The notes: generated by a model not told the origin, from the letters alone. Positions 16,151 to 24,270 are shown, numbered from the stretch's first letter. The stretch is DNA of 64,000 nt from Clostridia bacterium (GCA_017439715.1 JAFSIR010000025.1:55382-119381), one strand, 5' to 3'. A program made the numbers and translations.

Positions 16151-17119
16151 ATGATCAATATTGCCACCATCGGCACCAATTTTATTGTGGATGATTTTAT
16201 GGATGGGGCGCTGCACACCCCGGGGCTGACCGTGCTGGGCGCCTGTTCGCGCACGCAGGCCAACGCGCAGCGCCTGGCGGATAAATACGGCATACAGAAA
16301 ACGTATACATCGCTGGATGATCTTGCGGCGGATCCGGATATCCACGCTGTCTATATTGCCACGCCCAACAGCTGCCATAAACCGCAGGCCGTTCAAATGC
16401 TCAAAAGCGGCAAACACGTGCTGCTGGAAAAGCCGGCCGTGTCCTGCAGGAAAGACTTTGATCAGATCCTCGAAGCGGCCAAAGAAAGCGGCTGCATCGT
16501 GATGGAAGCCATGCGCCCCGTGCACGGCCCCGCGATCGAACAGATCCGCAAGCTTATTCCCCGGCTGGGCCCGGTGCGGCGCGTATCGTTCTTCTCGGGC
16601 AAATATTCGTCGCGTTACACAGCCTTCCGCAGCGGCGAAATTCAAAACGCGTTCAACCCCGCGCTGGAAAACAGTGCCCTGATGGATATGGGCGTTTACG
16701 CGGTGGAAATGCTCATGGCCCTGTTCGGCCCGCCGCAGGAAATGCACAGTCTGGGCACCAAGCTGCATAACGGGTTTGAAGGGCAGGGCAGCGTGATCTG
16801 TCAATACGATGGCATGATCGCAGACGTTACCTATTCAAAAATCTCCGATTCGTACACCCAAAGCGAAATCCAGGGGGAAGACGGCAGCCTGCTGATCGAT
16901 TCCCTCGTCACGCCGCAAACGCTCACCCTGTGCCCCCGCGGCGGGGAAAGGGAAGTGTATGCTGCCGTATCCGGTCGCCATCCCATGCAGTTTGAAGCGC
17001 AGGATTTCTGTGCCGCCATCCGCGGCGAATTGGATCCATCGCCGTTCACGGCTTACACCGCCCATACCGTTGCCTTTATCGAACAGGTGTGCAAAAACAA
17101 CGGCGTTCGGTTTGTTTAA
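16151..17119 (+). CDS. Gfo/Idh/MocA family oxidoreductase
   Basis: An NAD(P)-dependent sugar or sugar-acid oxidoreductase of 322 residues. The N-terminal Rossmann fold (INIATIGTNFIVDDFMDGA) differs from the usual GxGxxG by having GTNFIV, as in some YhhX/OxR-type members. EKPAVSC at about 98 is the conserved EKP motif with the catalytic Lys, and the C-terminal domain holds MDMGVYAVEML, where His or Tyr normally follows Gly-Val-Tyr. It follows the sugar-phosphate lyase-like gene by 3 bases, so both probably belong to one catabolic step. The substrate is unknown. Confidence 0.85.
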   Translation: MINIATIGTNFIVDDFMDGALHTPGLTVLGACSRTQANAQRLADKYGIQKTYTSLDDLAADPDIHAVYIATPNSCHKPQAVQMLKSGKHVLLEKPAVSCRKDFDQILEAAKESGCIVMEAMRPVHGPAIEQIRKLIPRLGPVRRVSFFSGKYSSRYTAFRSGEIQNAFNPALENSALMDMGVYAVEMLMALFGPPQEMHSLGTKLHNGFEGQGSVICQYDGMIADVTYSKISDSYTQSEIQGEDGSLLIDSLVTPQTLTLCPRGGEREVYAAVSGRHPMQFEAQDFCAAIRGELDPSPFTAYTAHTVAFIEQVCKNNGVRFV

Positions 17120-17162
17120 CAACAAAAAAACGCCCGGATGCAGCGGACATTCGCAAAAATCA

Positions 17163-17198
17163 AACCGACCTGCGGCTGCAGCCGCAGGTCGGTTTTTT
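17163..17198 (+). terminator. Strong intrinsic terminator
   Basis: A 14-base perfect stem, AACCGACCTGCGGC/GCCGCAGGTCGGTT, with loop TGCA and a following T run. It separates the oxidoreductase gene from the minus-strand gene at 17264. Confidence 0.9.
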
Positions 17199-17263
17199 AA
17201 AAATGTACTGTTAAATGCGTTTTTGTTTTCCGTTAAGCCGGATTTTCAAACAACAAACGGAAA

Positions 17264-17638
17264 CTATTTTTTCAACAAACTACCATTTTTGAAGCGTTCC
17301 GAATAAGTAAGAACAAGCTCTTTATCAAGCATCGGCTCAGAGCTTACCCCTTGAAAAACGATTTGTTTGTTCCGATATGTGAACCAGAAGAAGATGCCGG
17401 GCTCCGCCTTGAATTCCACGGATATTCGCCATTCATTATAGCTGAGAAGCCGGTTCAAATAGGAGTGCAGAATATTGATTTCTTTTATATCCTGCGCTGT
17501 ATACCCTCTGTGTTCAAGTTCGGTATAGGTGTAAGTTTTTATAAATTTTTGCTGTACAAGCACATTCAGGCTCAATGCAACGATGATCGCTGCTAAAACC
17601 ACGATCGCAGCGAGCCACAGCTTTTTCCTTTTCACCAT
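17264..17638 (-). CDS. Small membrane-anchored protein, DUF3139-like
   Basis: 124 residues. A basic start and one membrane helix (KLWLAAIVVLAAIIVALSL) are followed by an extracytoplasmic domain with ELEHRGYTAQDIKEINILHSYLN, the pattern of DUF3139 proteins. Its function is unknown. The start is ATG 17638, 5 bases after AGAGG; a longer frame to 17710 lacks a good site. It lies about 110 bases downstream of nagA on the same strand, with an imperfect inverted repeat (GTTCTC/GAGAAC) between them, so it may be separately transcribed. Confidence 0.65.
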   Translation of the reverse strand: MVKRKKLWLAAIVVLAAIIVALSLNVLVQQKFIKTYTYTELEHRGYTAQDIKEINILHSYLNRLLSYNEWRISVEFKAEPGIFFWFTYRNKQIVFQGVSSEPMLDKELVLTYSERFKNGSLLKK

Positions 17639-17748
17639 GCCCACCTCTTTGCATTCAGGTCTGCCCTCGTTCAGCGATGGCAACGGCGTTCTCTCAAAAG
17701 AACCTTTCAAGAGAACCCATCAAAAACCATGTTGCAAGTTTTGCTGTT

Positions 17749-18885
17749 TTAATGCTTTTGCCACACCGTTTCACCCTGCACGATGGTTTCGATCGGGAAA
17801 AACGCTTCATCAAAAAACACAAGGTCGGCACGGCAGCCGCAGGCAATACGCCCACGATCCGTTTGCCCCGCTTCCCGCGCGGGCACCAGCGTAGCCATGT
17901 TGATCACATCTTCCGTTTTTGCGCCCGACACGGCCATCATGTGCCGCAGCGCCGCGTCAAGCTCCAGCGTGCTGCCCGCCAGCGCCCCCGTTTCCTTCAT
18001 GCGGGCGATGCCGTTTTTCACAATAAATGCCGTGCTGCCAAGGGCATATTCGCCGTCGGGCATGCCTGTGCCCTGCGTTGCATCCGTGATCAGGCAGATC
18101 TGTTTAGGGTCTTTGGCTTTACTTACCAACTGCAGGATCCCCTGATGCAGGTGCACCCCGTCGCAGATCAGCTCCACAGTAAAATCCCCGGCCAGCGCCG
18201 CCCCGGGCAAGCCGGGCGCACGATGGTGCAGGGGCACCATGGCGTTAAACAAATGCGTTATATGCGTTAATCCCGCGTTTCTGAGCGCCATCAGTGTTTC
18301 ATAGGTGCAGCTGCTGTGCGCTGCGCTCACCGTGATGCCGCGGGCGGACAGATATTCTGTCAGTGCCGCTGCGCCGGGCAATTCGGGCGAAAGGGAAACA
18401 AGGCGGATGGCGTCTTCGTGCTTGCCCACCATCTCGCGGTAAAACGCCATGTCTATGCTGTGCAGGCTGTCACGCGCAATAGCGCCGAGGTTCGTATCCG
18501 CCAAAAACGGGCCCTCCAAATGCGCGCCCAGCACCTGTGCGCCTCCGGCTTCCGGGCTCTTGCGCACCGCGTCTACCCCCGCAAGCGCGGCATGGATGGC
18601 CGCCGCGCCCGCCCCGCCAATGGCGGCGCACACAGCCGTTACTCCGGTTTTGGGCAAATCGCGCACAATGGCGCGCACAGCGCTTTCCCCATCGCTGTAT
18701 CCAAGGCCCATCCGCCCGTGGGTGTGCACGTCGATCAGCCCGGGCAGCAGCAGCATGCCGCCCATATCACGCCCATCGCCGCAAAGGTCAGGCCCAATGT
18801 TTGTGATCACGCCGTTTTCCGTCAGCACATCAACAGCTTCAAAAGCTTCGCCGTTTATAAACGCCCGTGTGTTTTTGTAAAGCAA
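17749..18885 (-). CDS. nagA: N-acetylglucosamine-6-phosphate deacetylase
   Basis: It removes acetate from GlcNAc-6-phosphate, the first committed step in amino-sugar use and peptidoglycan recycling. It is about 378 residues. Metal-site motifs are intact: LLPGLIDVHTHG at about 54, HLEGPF at about 125, SAAHSSCTYE with the ligand His, and THLFNAM. The catalytic Asp lies in LITDATQG. I chose the TTG at 18885 because AAAGGTGA lies 5 bases upstream; a longer frame reaches 18999 but runs through a hairpin. No nagB is in the window. Confidence 0.92.
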   Translation of the reverse strand: MLYKNTRAFINGEAFEAVDVLTENGVITNIGPDLCGDGRDMGGMLLLPGLIDVHTHGRMGLGYSDGESAVRAIVRDLPKTGVTAVCAAIGGAGAAAIHAALAGVDAVRKSPEAGGAQVLGAHLEGPFLADTNLGAIARDSLHSIDMAFYREMVGKHEDAIRLVSLSPELPGAAALTEYLSARGITVSAAHSSCTYETLMALRNAGLTHITHLFNAMVPLHHRAPGLPGAALAGDFTVELICDGVHLHQGILQLVSKAKDPKQICLITDATQGTGMPDGEYALGSTAFIVKNGIARMKETGALAGSTLELDAALRHMMAVSGAKTEDVINMATLVPAREAGQTDRGRIACGCRADLVFFDEAFFPIETIVQGETVWQKH

Positions 18886-18911
18886 TCCGTTCACCTTTCT
18901 TTTGAAAGAAA

Positions 18912-18939
18912 GGGGCGCGCTGCTGCGGCAGCACGCCCC
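18912..18939 (-). terminator. Hairpin between thiT and nagA
   Basis: Stem GGGGCGtGCTGC/GCAGCgCGCCCC with one mismatch, followed on the minus strand by a pyrimidine-rich CCTTTCTTTC rather than a pure T run. It probably ends the thiT transcript. The nagA site lies directly after. Confidence 0.55.
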
Positions 18940-18970
18940 TCCTGTTCGGCTACTTGCCGGTATGTATATA

Positions 18971-19624
18971 TTATACCGCGCGGGCTGCTGTGCGCGCAAC
19001 CGAGCGGATCAGCTTATTCACCGGCGGAATGAGCGCGATCAAAAGGCAAATGATCGTTTCCGGCAGCATGAAAGAGCCGTTATATACAAGCGAATAAATA
19101 AGCGGGCTTTGCCCGACCGGGGCATACGAAGCGAAAAACACCACCCCGCTGAGCACGTGGCACACATAGCGCATCAGCGCTGCAAATGTGATACCAACGG
19201 GCAGCAGTCCTTCCTTTTTGCGGAATAGGCCGGCCAGGCCAAGCACGGCAAAGGGCAGGATATAATCGAGCAAAAACTGAATGGGGTGGATGATATACGC
19301 CCCCTGGATCAGCTGCAGCACGCCGTCTGCTGCACCGGCAATCACGCCCGCTGCCGGCCCATACCACCACGCATAGAGCATGATGGGCAGCATGGATGCG
19401 GGTGTGATGCTGCCGCCCTGCGGCATGTGGTACACGCAGATATACGAGAGCAGGCAGGCCAGCGCCACGCACAGCGCGCCGGCGGAAAGCATGCGCGCGG
19501 TGAACCTTTTACGCTGCAGGGCCATCAGCCCTATGCCGATCGCGATCACCGCGATCACCGCCGCCCACTGGGCCGCCGGCATCTCGCGCACGCCTTGGAG
19601 CAATTGAGTAAACCAGGCTTTCAT
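18971..19624 (-). CDS. thiT: Energy-coupled thiamine transporter, S component
   Basis: An integral membrane substrate-binding component that works with a shared ECF module (EcfA, EcfA', EcfT), none of which is in the window. It has 217 residues and about six helices. The thiamine-binding signature is visible: GGSITPASMLPIM, YAWWYGPAAGVIAG, then GAYIIHPIQFLLDY near residues 125-140. The start is ATG 19624 behind GGGAGG; the longer frame to 19666 lacks a site. A TPP riboswitch sits upstream, so it is repressed when thiamine pyrophosphate is plentiful. Confidence 0.92.
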   Translation of the reverse strand: MKAWFTQLLQGVREMPAAQWAAVIAVIAIGIGLMALQRKRFTARMLSAGALCVALACLLSYICVYHMPQGGSITPASMLPIMLYAWWYGPAAGVIAGAADGVLQLIQGAYIIHPIQFLLDYILPFAVLGLAGLFRKKEGLLPVGITFAALMRYVCHVLSGVVFFASYAPVGQSPLIYSLVYNGSFMLPETIICLLIALIPPVNKLIRSVARTAARAV

Positions 19625-19659
19625 TTCGTTTCCTCCCAACAGGATAGTGTAAGAACAGG

Positions 19660-19700
19660 CCGCCAATTTCCGAAGATTTTTACGGAATTGGCGGCCCGGA
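19660..19700 (-). promoter_or_regulatory. Long hairpin between the TPP aptamer and thiT
   Basis: Near-perfect inverted repeat GGCCGCCAATT-CCG/CGG-AATTGGCGGCC around an AT loop, between the riboswitch and the thiT ribosome binding site. The sequence after it is only moderately T-rich. It is the likely expression platform; whether it stops transcription or masks translation is not clear. Confidence 0.5.
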
Positions 19701-19719
19701 AAGCCCGATCACTGCCGAT

Positions 19720-19805
19720 TCCGCTTCCCTACGCAGGTATTATCCCAACAGGTTCAAGGGGTCGGGCCCATGCCCTCTCAGCCAAAACGGCGCCCCCAGC
19801 GGTAT
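19720..19805 (-). ncRNA. TPP (THI element) riboswitch
   Basis: On the minus strand the conserved parts appear in order: GGGGGCGCC, GCTGAGAGGGCATGGGC, GACCCCTTGAACCTG, GGATAATACCTGCGTAGGGA. Flanks CCGCT and AGCGG pair as P1. It controls thiT. Confidence 0.95.
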
Positions 19806-19820
19806 CACTGTTCTGCTTTT

Positions 19821-19848
19821 ATTATATTTTTAGTCGGGCGGTTGTCAA
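19821..19848 (-). promoter_or_regulatory. Promoter of the TPP riboswitch-thiT transcript
   Basis: Both boxes are consensus: minus strand TTGACA (plus 19843-19848), 16-base spacer, TATAAT (plus 19821-19826). Its -35 overlaps the -35 of the divergent cobalamin promoter. Confidence 0.75.
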
Positions 19849-19870
19849 TAGCTTTTATGCGTGATATACT
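19842..19870 (+). promoter_or_regulatory. Promoter of the cobalamin-riboswitch transcript
   Basis: TTGTCA at 19842-19847, 17-base spacer ending GTGA, TATACT at 19865-19870. The -35 shares five bases with the oppositely directed thiT -35. Confidence 0.7.
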
Positions 19871-19883
19871 TAAACCAACAAAA

Positions 19884-20020
19884 CGGAGTTGTAGGGAAGC
19901 TGGTGAAAAACCAGCGCAGCCCCCGCTACCGTAAGGCGGAGCCAAGGTCGATACGCCACTGTGCTTTTCAGCATGGGAAGGCGGCCAAGGCAGAGAAGCC
20001 GAGCCGGTAAACCTTGCCGT
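19884..20020 (+). ncRNA. Cobalamin riboswitch
   Basis: The B12-box order is clear: GGGAAGCTGGTGAAAAACC, GCAGCCCCCGCTACCGTAAG, then GCCACTGTGC, GGGAAGGCGGCC and a closing GAGCCGGTAAACCTTGCC. It precedes the DUF4430 and S-component genes and would turn them off when cobalamin is plentiful. Confidence 0.93.
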
Positions 20021-20088
20021 TTTGAAATCTGCTCTCATCTTCGGTGGGAAGACGAAGCGCGCTTATCGGGCATGCAAAATGCTGTTAT

Positions 20089-20114
20089 TCCGCGCTTCTG
20101 GCGCGTTTTTTTAT
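20089..20114 (+). terminator. Terminator of the cobalamin riboswitch
   Basis: Short stem CGCGC/GCGCG with loop TTCTG, followed by seven T's. It is probably the regulated stop signal before the DUF4430 gene. Confidence 0.65.
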
Positions 20115-20135
20115 AGGCGCCGGAAAGGAGATCTC

Positions 20136-20531
20136 GTGAACAACAAAAAAAACCTGTATGCTGTGCTGGCCCTTGTGCTGGTCGCTGCTGCGCTGATGGG
20201 CGTGTATTGGCTTACCAAGCCCAAAACCCAGGCCGGCGCCAAAACCGTTACCGTTACTGTGTTCGATGCTGCGGGCTCCAATGTGTTTAACCAGGAGCTG
20301 AACACAAACGCAGAAACCTTGGGCGACCTGCTGGAAAGCGAAAACCTGGCCGGGTTCCAAACCAGCACATACGGCCGCTTTATCGTGTCCGTTACCGGCA
20401 TTGAGGCGGACAGCGCGGCCCAGCAGTGGTGGCATATCAGCATTGACGGGGCGGAGGCCGCCGTGGGCTGCGATGAACTGCCGGTCACAGACGGTGCTGT
20501 GTACACGCTCACGCTGAAAACGGGATATTGA
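20136..20531 (+). CDS. Membrane-anchored DUF4430 (transcobalamin C-terminal-like) protein
   Basis: 131 residues. A basic start with one membrane helix (YAVLALVLVAAALMGVYWL) anchors a single extracellular DUF4430 domain: VTVTVFDAAGSNVFNQEL, then LGDLLE, then QQWWHISIDGAEAAVGCDEL and TDGAVYTLTL. DUF4430 resembles the C-terminal domain of transcobalamin and intrinsic factor, which grip cobalamin. The GTG start at 20136 is set by GGAAAGGAG upstream. It lies behind a cobalamin riboswitch and is coupled to an ECF S component by TGATG. I infer it captures a cobamide at the surface for that transporter. Confidence 0.85.
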   Translation: MNNKKNLYAVLALVLVAAALMGVYWLTKPKTQAGAKTVTVTVFDAAGSNVFNQELNTNAETLGDLLESENLAGFQTSTYGRFIVSVTGIEADSAAQQWWHISIDGAEAAVGCDELPVTDGAVYTLTLKTGY

Positions 20532-21055
20532 TGAGAACGCGCCCGCAAACGCGGCTGCTCGTTACCCTTGCATTAACGGGCACGCTGCTGTTCGTACTTC
20601 AGATCGTGCTGCAATCGCTGCCAAACGTTGAGGGCGTTAGCCTGCTGATCATACTTTCAACGCTTGTCTTCGGGCTGAAAACCCTGTATTCTGTGACCCT
20701 GTTCGTGGCGCTGGAAGGCCTGTTTTATGGGTTTGATCTTTGGTGGTTTTCGGGCTATTGCGTGCTGTGGCCGCTGCTGTGCTTGTTAACGCACTGGTTC
20801 AGAAAACCGCTGATGGCCAATAACCTTACACGGGCGGTGTTCAGTGCCGTGTTTGGCCTGTGTTTTGGGCTGGGATACGCCCTGCTGCGCCTGCCGCTGG
20901 TGGGCTTTTACGGCGCGTTTTCCTATTGGGTAGCTGGCATCCCGTTTGACCTGGTGCACATGGCGGGCAACTTTGTGCTCATGCTTTTGTTAGGCAACAG
21001 GCTGCTGCCCCTGATGAAGGCACACAGCCCGCTTGCCAACAAATCAAACCCGTGA
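20531..21055 (+). CDS. ECF transporter S component, probably cobamide-specific
   Basis: 174 residues with about five or six membrane helices and no soluble domain, the size of an ECF S component. It lacks the ThiT motifs. LVFGLKTLYSVTLFVALEGLFYGFDLWWFSGY and the GIPFDLVHMAGNFVLMLLLG segment are characteristic of vitamin-type S components. The cobalamin riboswitch and the coupled DUF4430 gene point to cobalamin or a precursor. It would need a shared ECF module coded elsewhere. Its stop codon TGA is part of the -10 region of the next promoter. Confidence 0.8.
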   Translation: MRTRPQTRLLVTLALTGTLLFVLQIVLQSLPNVEGVSLLIILSTLVFGLKTLYSVTLFVALEGLFYGFDLWWFSGYCVLWPLLCLLTHWFRKPLMANNLTRAVFSAVFGLCFGLGYALLRLPLVGFYGAFSYWVAGIPFDLVHMAGNFVLMLLLGNRLLPLMKAHSPLANKSNP

Positions 21056-21061
21056 TATACT
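21033..21061 (+). promoter_or_regulatory. Promoter of the T-box-proS transcript, inside the 3' end of the previous gene
   Basis: TTGCCA at 21033-21038, 17-base spacer, TATACT at 21056-21061. The TGA stop of the S-component gene (21053-21055) is the TGA of the extended -10 TGATATACT. Confidence 0.65.
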
Positions 21062-21064
21062 ATG

Positions 21065-21306
21065 TTGCAAACGAAGAACGGCCCGCCGCCGGGCCGAGCA
21101 TGAAGCGATGGAAAGAGAGCCGGCGCCCTGGCTGAAAGCGCCGCAGCAGCCTTGTGTTCACCGGCGCACCCAGCCGGGAGTTTGCGGGGAAACCCGCCGC
21201 CGCCGCGCGATAAAACGGCTTTTTGAGCGGCGCCTGTGATCATTTCGGGCGCAACCGAGGTGGTACCGCGGATCCGATCCGTCCTCATTAGAGGGCGGAT
21301 TTTTGA
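21065..21306 (+). ncRNA. T-box leader of proS
   Basis: An aminoacylation-sensing leader with an AGAGAG element near 21113, the T-box proper AACCGAGGTGGTACCGCGG at about 21252-21271, and a competing terminator hairpin ATCCGTCCTC/GAGGGCGGAT plus T's at 21277-21304. It should read uncharged tRNA-Pro, judged from the following gene; I could not place the specifier codon with certainty. Confidence 0.9.
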
Positions 21307-21330
21307 TTTTTTTAAAGGAGAGAACGAGCA

Positions 21331-22779
21331 ATGGCAAAAAAAGACAAAGCGTTTGTGCAAGACATTACGCCGATGGATCAGGATTTTTCGCGTTGGTATA
21401 CCGATGTGGTGACCCGCGCGGAGCTGATGGATTATTCCGATGTGCGCGGGTGCATGGTCATCCGGCCGTACGGATACGCCATCTGGGAGCGCATCCAGCA
21501 GGAGCTGGACCGCAGGTTTAAGGAAACCGGGCATAAAAACGCGTATTTCCCGCTCTTTATCCCCGAAAGCCTGCTGAAAAAGGAAGCCGAGCATGTTGAA
21601 GGCTTTGCTCCGGAAGTGGCGTGGGTGACCCACGGCGGCAGCGAAGAACTGGCCGAGCGCCTGGTTGTGCGCCCCACGAGCGAAACCATTATCTGCTCGA
21701 TGTACGCCCGCTGGATCCAAAGCTACCGTGATCTGCCCCTTAAACTCAACCAGTGGTGCAACGTGGTCCGTTGGGAGAAAACAACGCGCCCGTTCCTGCG
21801 CACCAGCGAGTTCCTCTGGCAGGAAGGGCACACCGTTCATGTAGATTATGAAGACGCGCAGAAAGAAACGCTGACCATGCTCGAAGTGTACCGCAGCTTT
21901 GTAACGGATTATATGGCCATCCCCGTACTCTGCGGCCAGAAAACGGAAAAAGAGAAGTTTGCCGGCGCACAGGACACGTATACCATCGAAGCGATCATGC
22001 ACGATGGGCAGGCCCTGCAGATGGGCACCAGCCACAACTTGGGCCAGCATTTTGCCAAAGCATACGAGATCAAATATCTGGATAAAGACGGCGCACAGAA
22101 ATACGCCTGGCAGACCAGCTGGGGCGTTTCCACCCGCCTGATCGGCGGCCTGATCATGGTGCACGGCGACGACCGCGGCCTGCGCCTGCCGCCGAACATT
22201 GCCCCCACGCAGGTGATCATCGTGCCCGTAGCGGCGCATAAGCCGGGCGTGAGCGAGAAAGCCAATGAGCTGCTTGATATTCTCAAAGCGGCCGGCATCC
22301 GCGCCGATATCGACGAGCGCGATCAGAGCCCGGGCTGGAAATTCAACGAATGGGAAATGCGCGGCGTGCCGCTGCGCATTGAGATCGGCCCGCGCGATAT
22401 TGAAAACGGGCAGGCCATGCTCGTGCGGCGCGACACGGCGGAAAAACAGCCCGCCGCGCTTGAGGGCATCGTGGCCTCGGTGAACGACCTGCTCGCTCAG
22501 ATCCAGCAGAACATGCTCGATCAGGCGCTGGCCCTGCGCCAGGCCAAGATCCGCAAAGCGGCCACGGAAGCCGAGATCTGTGAAGCGGTGGATGCGCATA
22601 AAGGCTTTGCCATCTCGCCCTGGTGCGGCGATCGCGCCTGCGAAGAGCATATGAAAGCGGAATACAACATCACCACGCGCTGCATGCCCTTTGAAGGGCA
22701 GGAAGAAGCGGAAGGGGCCGTTTGCCCCATCTGCGGCAAGCCCGCCAAAAAAATGATCTATTGGGCCCGGGCGTATTAA
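21331..22779 (+). CDS. proS: Prolyl-tRNA synthetase, archaeal/eukaryotic-type
   Basis: It charges tRNA-Pro. 482 residues, the short form without the bacterial editing insertion. Class II motifs are present: motif 1 GCMVIRPYGYAIWERIQ, motif 2 LKLNQWCNVVRWE...PFLRTSEFLWQEGHT, motif 3 GLIMVHGDDRGLRLPPNIAP. The TSWG element and a C-terminal zinc-type Cys cluster (CGDRACEEH, then CPICGKPA) mark the archaeal-like branch used by many Clostridia. Control is by the T-box leader. It shares a transcript with the next M20 gene, 15 bases away. Confidence 0.95.
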   Translation: MAKKDKAFVQDITPMDQDFSRWYTDVVTRAELMDYSDVRGCMVIRPYGYAIWERIQQELDRRFKETGHKNAYFPLFIPESLLKKEAEHVEGFAPEVAWVTHGGSEELAERLVVRPTSETIICSMYARWIQSYRDLPLKLNQWCNVVRWEKTTRPFLRTSEFLWQEGHTVHVDYEDAQKETLTMLEVYRSFVTDYMAIPVLCGQKTEKEKFAGAQDTYTIEAIMHDGQALQMGTSHNLGQHFAKAYEIKYLDKDGAQKYAWQTSWGVSTRLIGGLIMVHGDDRGLRLPPNIAPTQVIIVPVAAHKPGVSEKANELLDILKAAGIRADIDERDQSPGWKFNEWEMRGVPLRIEIGPRDIENGQAMLVRRDTAEKQPAALEGIVASVNDLLAQIQQNMLDQALALRQAKIRKAATEAEICEAVDAHKGFAISPWCGDRACEEHMKAEYNITTRCMPFEGQEEAEGAVCPICGKPAKKMIYWARAY

Positions 22780-22794
22780 GAAAAGGGAAGAAGC

Positions 22795-24228
22795 ATGGAT
22801 AAACAACAGGCTGTTGCGTATATCGATCAAAACGCCAAAACGTTTACGGATGTGTCTGATGAAATTTGGGAATATGCCGAATTGTCTTTGCAGGAGACCC
22901 GCTCTGCCGCCTTGTATCAAAAAGTGCTCATAGAGCAGGGGTTTGAAACGGAGTTGTGCGTGTACGGGCTGGACACCGCGGTGATCGGCAGGTACGGCGC
23001 CGGCCGCCCAGTGATCGGGATTCTGGCCGAGTATGACGCGCTCAGCGGCATCTCGCAGGAAAGCGGCAAGGCCGAGCGGGCTTTCAGGGCCGATCAGGAA
23101 AACGGCCACGGCTGCGGGCATCACATGCTCGGCGCCGGCGCGTTTGCCGCTGCCTGTGCCGTGAAAGAATATTTGAAGGAAACCGGCCGCCCCGGCACCG
23201 TGATTTTCTATGGCTGCCCGGGCGAGGAAGGCGGCGCCGCCAAAGCCTTTATGGCCAAGCAGGATGTGTTCCGCTCACTCGATGCGGCGCTTACCTGGCA
23301 TCCCGGCGATGTAAACGAAGTGTCTTCCGGCAGCTGCCTTGCCTGCATCCAGAAAGAATATGCGTTCTCCGGCCTGTCGGCCCACGCTGCCGGCTGCCCG
23401 GAGCTGGGCCGCAGCGCGCTGGATGCCGTGGAACTGATGAACATCGGCGTGCAGTTTTTGCGCGAGCATGCACCCAGCACCGCCCGCATCCATTACGCCA
23501 TCACCGAAAGCGGCGGCCTGTCGCCCAACGTGGTGCAGCCCAAAGCCAAAGTGCTGTATATGGTGCGCGATGAAACGGTGCACAGCGCCCTGGCCCTGCA
23601 GGCGCGGGTAGACAAGATCGCCCAGGCCGCCGCTATGATGACGGAAACCACCCTTTCCGTGCGGTTTATTGACGGCTGTGCTGATGTGATCCCCAACAAT
23701 GTACTGGAAAAAACACTGCATGATAACTTTTCGGCTATCCCCCTGCCCGAGTATGACGAGCAGGATTGGGCGTATGCCAAAGCCCTGCAGCAAACGTATT
23801 TGGAGCAGGTCAAATCCCAGCCCGTCACCCAGTCGCCCGATAAAGCGGTGGTGGAATACGTCAACGAAAAAAGCGAAAACGGCGCCCGTGCCATCAACGA
23901 TTTTTTGATCCCACTGTACAGCTGCGAAACGCATTTTCCCGGCTCTACCGATGTGGGTGATGTCAGCTGGCAAACGCCTACCGCACAGATCAACACCGCC
24001 ACATATCCGTCCCGCTGCCCGGGCCACAGCTGGCAGAACGTTGCCATCGGCAAAAGCCCGCAGGCGCATAAAGGGCTTTTGATGGCGGGCAAGGTAATTG
24101 CCGCTACGGCGATCGACCTGCTTGAGCAGCCGAATATTCTGGCCGCCGCCCGTGCCGAGTTTGAAAAACGCACCGTAGCCGGCTACGCCTGCCCCATCCC
24201 GGACGGGGCAAAACCCGAGATCGTATAA
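22795..24228 (+). CDS. M20 family amidohydrolase (AbgB-like)
   Basis: A zinc aminoacylase-type enzyme of 477 residues. Metal ligands are visible: NGHGCGHHMLGAG at about 100-115, GCPGEEGGAAK with the catalytic Glu pair at about 140-150, and TWHPGDV at about 165. The dimerisation domain spans about 185-300. The FPGSTDVGDVSWQTPT motif near 380 resembles AbgB, the p-aminobenzoyl-glutamate hydrolase subunit, and related indole-acetyl-amino acid hydrolases. It is one of three M20 enzymes in the window and rides on the proS transcript. The substrate is unknown. Confidence 0.88.
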   Translation: MDKQQAVAYIDQNAKTFTDVSDEIWEYAELSLQETRSAALYQKVLIEQGFETELCVYGLDTAVIGRYGAGRPVIGILAEYDALSGISQESGKAERAFRADQENGHGCGHHMLGAGAFAAACAVKEYLKETGRPGTVIFYGCPGEEGGAAKAFMAKQDVFRSLDAALTWHPGDVNEVSSGSCLACIQKEYAFSGLSAHAAGCPELGRSALDAVELMNIGVQFLREHAPSTARIHYAITESGGLSPNVVQPKAKVLYMVRDETVHSALALQARVDKIAQAAAMMTETTLSVRFIDGCADVIPNNVLEKTLHDNFSAIPLPEYDEQDWAYAKALQQTYLEQVKSQPVTQSPDKAVVEYVNEKSENGARAINDFLIPLYSCETHFPGSTDVGDVSWQTPTAQINTATYPSRCPGHSWQNVAIGKSPQAHKGLLMAGKVIAATAIDLLEQPNILAAARAEFEKRTVAGYACPIPDGAKPEIV

Positions 24229-24238
24229 AGACCGAAAA

Positions 24239-24270
24239 AAGCCTCTCTTCTGAAAAAAGAGAGGCTTTTG
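24239..24270 (+). terminator. Intrinsic terminator
   Basis: Stem AAGCCTCTCTT/AAGAGAGGCTT with a T run, ending the proS-M20 transcript. Confidence 0.85.

Noticed and set aside
19660..19700. Standalone terminator or small RNA between thiT and its aptamer
   Set aside because: The hairpin belongs to the TPP riboswitch leader and lacks a clear T run, so it is listed only as the expression platform.
20923..23124. 733-residue open frame on the minus strand
   Set aside because: It lies opposite S component, proS and M20 genes with clear motifs. Its sequence has no recognisable pattern and reflects the GC-rich antisense of those genes.
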